From Stercorarius parasiticus (Eukaryota; Chordata; Aves; Charadriiformes; Stercorariidae), in assembly GCA_013396915.1 (NCBI GenBank), contig VWZL01004638.1, positions 744,001 through 808,000 on the forward strand: 64,000 bases of DNA, written 5' to 3'. The translations under genes were made by a program, and so were the position numbers. How positions within the stretch are numbered: position 1 is the first letter of the stretch; the number at the start of each line of letters is the position of its first letter. Positions 59,971 to 64,000 of the stretch are shown in pieces. The notes under the pieces were generated by a model. That model searched no databases. It saw nothing but the letters and a program-made list of their open reading frames with translations, and was not told the DNA's origin.

Positions 59971-62900
59971 GTAAGTGCTGTGGTGAAGTCCCTGATGAAA
60001 ACCCGCAACAAGCCCACATGCCAAGTGGGAGAATGTACAGCAATCTTTTAAGGAATATATGTTACAGTGAATTACTTGTTTGGTGAAGTGGGGTCCCCAG
60101 GTTGTCATGCGAGCAATATTGCAACGCTAGCAGCATGGAGCTTGGTTAAGTGACTCTTCCAGGAGCCTTTCTTCATTTCAGCTCTGAAGAGGTTAGCATC
60201 TCATAGGTTTTCTCAGATCTCGATATAAATCTTACTCAAAAATGACTGCGTTGCACATGGGTTCACATTAAAAAATGACTTGTGATTAATTTTACATTAA
60301 ATGAAAGTAATCACCACCAGCAGTAATGGTATGCCGTAAATTCCTTAGCAGAAGTGTAGAACCAGTCCCACAGCGCTCTGTTTGGTTTTTGCTGTTTTTG
60401 ACAGCCACCCAACAGCTGTAGCAATATGTGCCACGCTTTTCTCATGATTCTGCCTCACATCTTGTCTGTGCTGTGTCAATCCTGACATCCACTGACCTCA
60501 GTGACTTTGTTTCCCTCTTTGACATCTCCACTTCTCTCTGACCACTGCTTCCCATCTGGAAGTTTCAGGCATGTCTGTTCTGCTCTTCTAATGACTAAGA
60601 TCAGCTCAGTCTTCCATTATCTTTGTCTACCCCCTCTTGAGTTTGGCAAAAGAGACAATTGCTGCCTGTTACTCTTTGAGGAGGACTGGATAGGAAGGTG
60701 GCTGGCTGTCTACCTCCCCCTCATTTCTTCTGATCGCTGGGCTAGCCCCTATAGGTGTTGAAATAATCAGAGAGGAGAAGCAAGCAAATGGGAAAACAGC
60801 ATTAAAGGAACCACTAAGGATATCTGTAATACCATGCAGATGGAGACGTGATCACTTTCCTCATGCTGACCTCTCTTTCAGTGTTCAAAGTAGGGCAATT
60901 CTGAGAGCTAGACTGTCCCGCCTGCCTCAGTGGCTTCATAACACTATATCTGGACCACTGGAGTGGGTGTGATGCCAGTGAGTCTTATCTCCTAATCTTA
61001 AGTACACCTTGACAAATCTTCCAGTGTATGAGGAAGGTGTAAAAATAATTTTAAAAATGCCTTTAGATTTTAGTATAAACATCCTCCTTATTCTAGTAAA
61101 AATTACTTGAGAATCATGAAATATCTCGAGTTGGAAGGGACCTATAGAGATCATCAAGTCCAACTCCCTTCTTTATCTTGTTTGGACAAGTAACGTAATA
61201 AATAGATTTGATAGAGAATATATTGAGTTTGGTTTATTTGTACTCTAGGTGCATATATAAAATATATCAACAGCTTGCAAGGTGGATTGTGGCCACTAAA
61301 ACCACCAGAGCTCTCCTTTCAGTCATGTTATCAGGTGTCCAGATACAATTTTGTAGTATGCTCTGACAAGGTGTAGAACAGATTCCAGAACTGAAAGTCT
61401 TCACCAAAAGGGTTATTGTTACATCTCATGCTCTATGGCTCGTCCTCACTACCATATTATTTGGCGAAACATCTTGAAGTAGCTTAGACTCCACTCATAT
61501 GGATCTGAATTGGTTTAAACATTAATGCCCTCCCCTTCTGGATATATTCCAGAGGCCTCCTTGCTACCCAGACCCATTAAATATGAGAATAGTAACTGGA
61601 AATTGTGGGTGTCACTTGTGGTGCTGGCAATACTCTTTCTGTGCGTACGTTAAGTCAACCCTTCTGCATGGCGTATCCTGTCACCCCAAACTATGAGCCT
61701 TTTGGGTCACAAATTCTGTGTACATGTGAGTTTGTGCTGCACTCAATATGGTGGGACCTTAATCCTTCTGCTTTTGAGTACTATTGCTATAGAAATGTTT
61801 AACAATAATGTGGGTACCAGAAAATGAATAGGAATCCAGTTCAGGTCATGAGACAGATGGAACGATGGCTCCTCGGGGAGTGACTCCATCATAAAATCTG
61901 GTATTGTTTTAAATTAGTGAGAGAGATCAGATTTTAAGATGTATTTAAAACGATGCATCTCCTGTTATCTTTTATTTATTCTTTATAAAATACTAATCTT
62001 ACTGGAATTTCTTTCATATATTTGAGTCAGAATACCAATGATACACCGTTTCCTTTAACAGTCCACCTCTTAGACACAGGCAGTAACCATAACAGCTTTT
62101 GGACACTCTTAGTTTAACATTGTCTGTTATAAACCTAGTTGAAGTGCTTACTGTATATTCTAAAATATATAGTTTCCTGGAGTAATAGAGGATCCTTTCC
62201 CATCCTCTCTCACCACAGGAACAAACACACACAAATTGTACAGTTTTTCCACTTCATCTCTTACTGAATCTGAGTCATTAAAGTGCAATGGCAAGTCTGA
62301 GTCATAGCTAAATTTGCAAAAGAAGCTAAAGATTGCTGCTGCCACCTGTGTGTATGTAAACAAACTGAATTTAGGAACCTCTGGTATACAGAAATTAAAA
62401 ATGAATGCTTTGTGTGTAACAGTGCGTGAACTTTACAAAGAGAGACAATGCGACCATGCTTAAGCTACAATTAGAAAAAGCAAGTAGGAGAACTTGGGAT
62501 AGATCCAGCAATTCTGAACCCTAATCCAGGTCAGTTCATTCAGCCCTGTGCTGTCCTGATTTCAATGGGAAGCATCCCTACGTTTTTCTCCTGGTTTTGA
62601 GATGTCTCCGATCCATTCCCTTACAACTGCTTCCTCTTGGATTCATCATATGAGAACATACTTGGTTTGTCAGTTGTCTGCAAATTGCCAAGCGGGATGA
62701 GTCCTACGTTCTATGTTTAAGTCTCATCACATACTAGATATCTGTCATTTTAAATTTTCATTGACCAAGTAAGCTCCAGCCATGTCCTTTCTCTGCCCTT
62801 TCTAGTACACATCCTGAGCACTTCTTCCTTGTTAACTGTAACCATGTTGGACAGTGCAAAAGACCTAAGAAACTGTAATATTTAACACATAGCACACAGA

Positions 62901-64000
62901 TCCCAGACTATGTAAGCATATGAGGAGACAACTTCATACTTACTTTTGACAGCAATCCACACAAATCCCCTAAAAGCCTGCTTCTTCATTTTCTTCAGTT
63001 GCAGGTCAGAATCCTCTAGAGATTGGCTCTAGATTGAATCTTCAAATTTGTCTTCCTGTACAACTTCTTTTTTTTTTTTTAAAATTCCCCATTCTAAAAG
63101 GCCATGGAGACAATAGCAAATCCACAGAGGAAGAATAACTTATGAATCCCTCGAATGATGAAAAACCTTTGTTCTGAGCTTGCAGTCCACCATAAGAAAC
63201 AAACAGGAGATCTTTAGTTCTAGTGCTTAAGGAATAATTTGTTTTCTTGGAAACAAAGTGTTCACAAACTGCAAAACAGTGGACTCTGTTATATAGGTGG
63301 TGGCATGGTAACTGCATGACTGGTGTTAAAAGCTCTCCCTTAGTTGAGCATGATTTAAAAAAAAATGAAGGGGATGCAGAAGGGAAATATGGTTAGGTGT
63401 TAAAAAGGAGAGCTTGGAACTTAAGATTAGCTTTGCCACTGACTTGCTATCATGTATTACAAATCAATTTTTGCTGAGGTAGATCACTGTAGAGAAGGTG
63501 CTTACTTTCTGATACTAGAAAGTGGTTCAGAAGCTTATTAAATGTCTCGGTAATTATCACCCCTAGGAAAACAAATCACTAGCACAGGTAGAAAGGGACG
63601 TCCTTATACTTGTTGGTTCTGTAACTTTCTGCTTTTTCCAGTTAATAATGAGAGGCTGTGCCAAAGCTTGACTGGTGCCTGAATCATTTGGCCAATGCTC
63701 TGCATTCTAAAGGAGGGATGGAGTAAGCCGAACATCCATCTGCCTCTTATGAGGCACTCTGATGTCCTACAGCTTCTCAATCACAATCCCTCCATTACTA
63801 AATCAATAAGACCATCACCTCCCCACCAATGCTCTTATAAATTGCTTTGTAGGTTTGATAATCCTGCCATTAGAGGCTGCAAGTGGAAGTCTGGATGACA
63901 TCCCACTGGCCTAGTAAGTTACTAGCTCAATGTGGATTTTGAGGTGTTTTACCTGGCACCGGGAAGATAAACGTCATTTAGATGGAAGCAGAGTGGTAAT
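59971..64000 (+). other. ROBO2: Intron running past the end of the window
   Basis: No sequence encoding the expected C-terminal exon is seen, so this is the 5' part of an intron of at least 4.0 kb. It carries a 60-bp CR1 tail at 61111-61170 and a T run at 63067. Open frames on both strands have no recognisable content. Confidence 0.75.
61111..61170 (-). mobile_element. CR1 LINE, short 3' tail fragment
   Basis: GAATCATGAAATATCTCGAG then TTGGAAGGGACCTATAGAGA and TCATCAAGTCCAACTCCCTT are the reversed last bases of a CR1 element. Only the 3' end remains, a common result of early reverse-transcription stop. Confidence 0.88.

Noticed and set aside
1..64000. CRISPR arrays, operons, phage or plasmid features, tRNA or rRNA genes
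   Set aside because: None is visible. The window is ordinary vertebrate intron-exon sequence.

Overview
The window is vertebrate nuclear DNA, almost certainly from a bird. It is AT-rich and intron-dominated, holds CR1 LINE 3' ends of avian type and a solo endogenous-retrovirus LTR of a type I associate with avian genomes, and its short exons all spell one protein. It carries the 3' half of a single plus-strand gene, ROBO2, the Slit receptor of axon guidance. No bacterial-type gene, operon, CRISPR array, tRNA or rRNA is visible.

Layout: 1-4866 is the end of an upstream intron. Exons at 4867-4991 and 7791-7962 encode the third fibronectin-III domain. The exon at 13926-14108 encodes the juxtamembrane stretch and the transmembrane helix. 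A 27-nt microexon (16223-16249) is followed by cytoplasmic-tail exons at 24532-24574, 26131-26258, 30571-30852, 31229-31354 (cassette), 35764-35920, 41774-42034, 45302-45516, 55105-55287 (cassette) and 59800-59970. The last coding exon or exons lie beyond 64000. Every splice junction keeps frame. With all exons included the window encodes about 691 codons, and about 579 without the three cassettes.

The tail exons carry the conserved Robo cytoplasmic motifs in order: a CC0-like tyrosine, the CC1 PYATT motif, the CC2 LPPPP motif and a short CC3-like proline stretch. These are docking sites for Abl, Ena/VASP and srGAP-type partners in this family.

The most interesting part is alternative splicing. 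Three exons (27, 126 and 183 nt) are multiples of three and phase 1 on both sides, so each can be skipped without a frameshift. Each matches a segment that is part of the paralogue ROBO1 as I remember it. Local sequence suggests regulation: UGC next to the microexon acceptor, a four-tract G-quadruplex motif 18 nt past a weak donor, a 91-bp tandem duplication just before the 183-nt exon, and a UG repeat in front of a 43-nt exon.

Introns hold three CR1 fragments (all minus strand), one solo LTR in gene sense, palindromic MITE-like repeats, simple repeats, one 7-base N gap, and a candidate conserved enhancer around 24820-25300 with an RFX-type X-box. I see no wholly new gene system. Exon calls rest on recalled ROBO1/ROBO2 protein sequence and on splice signals; no alignment was run.
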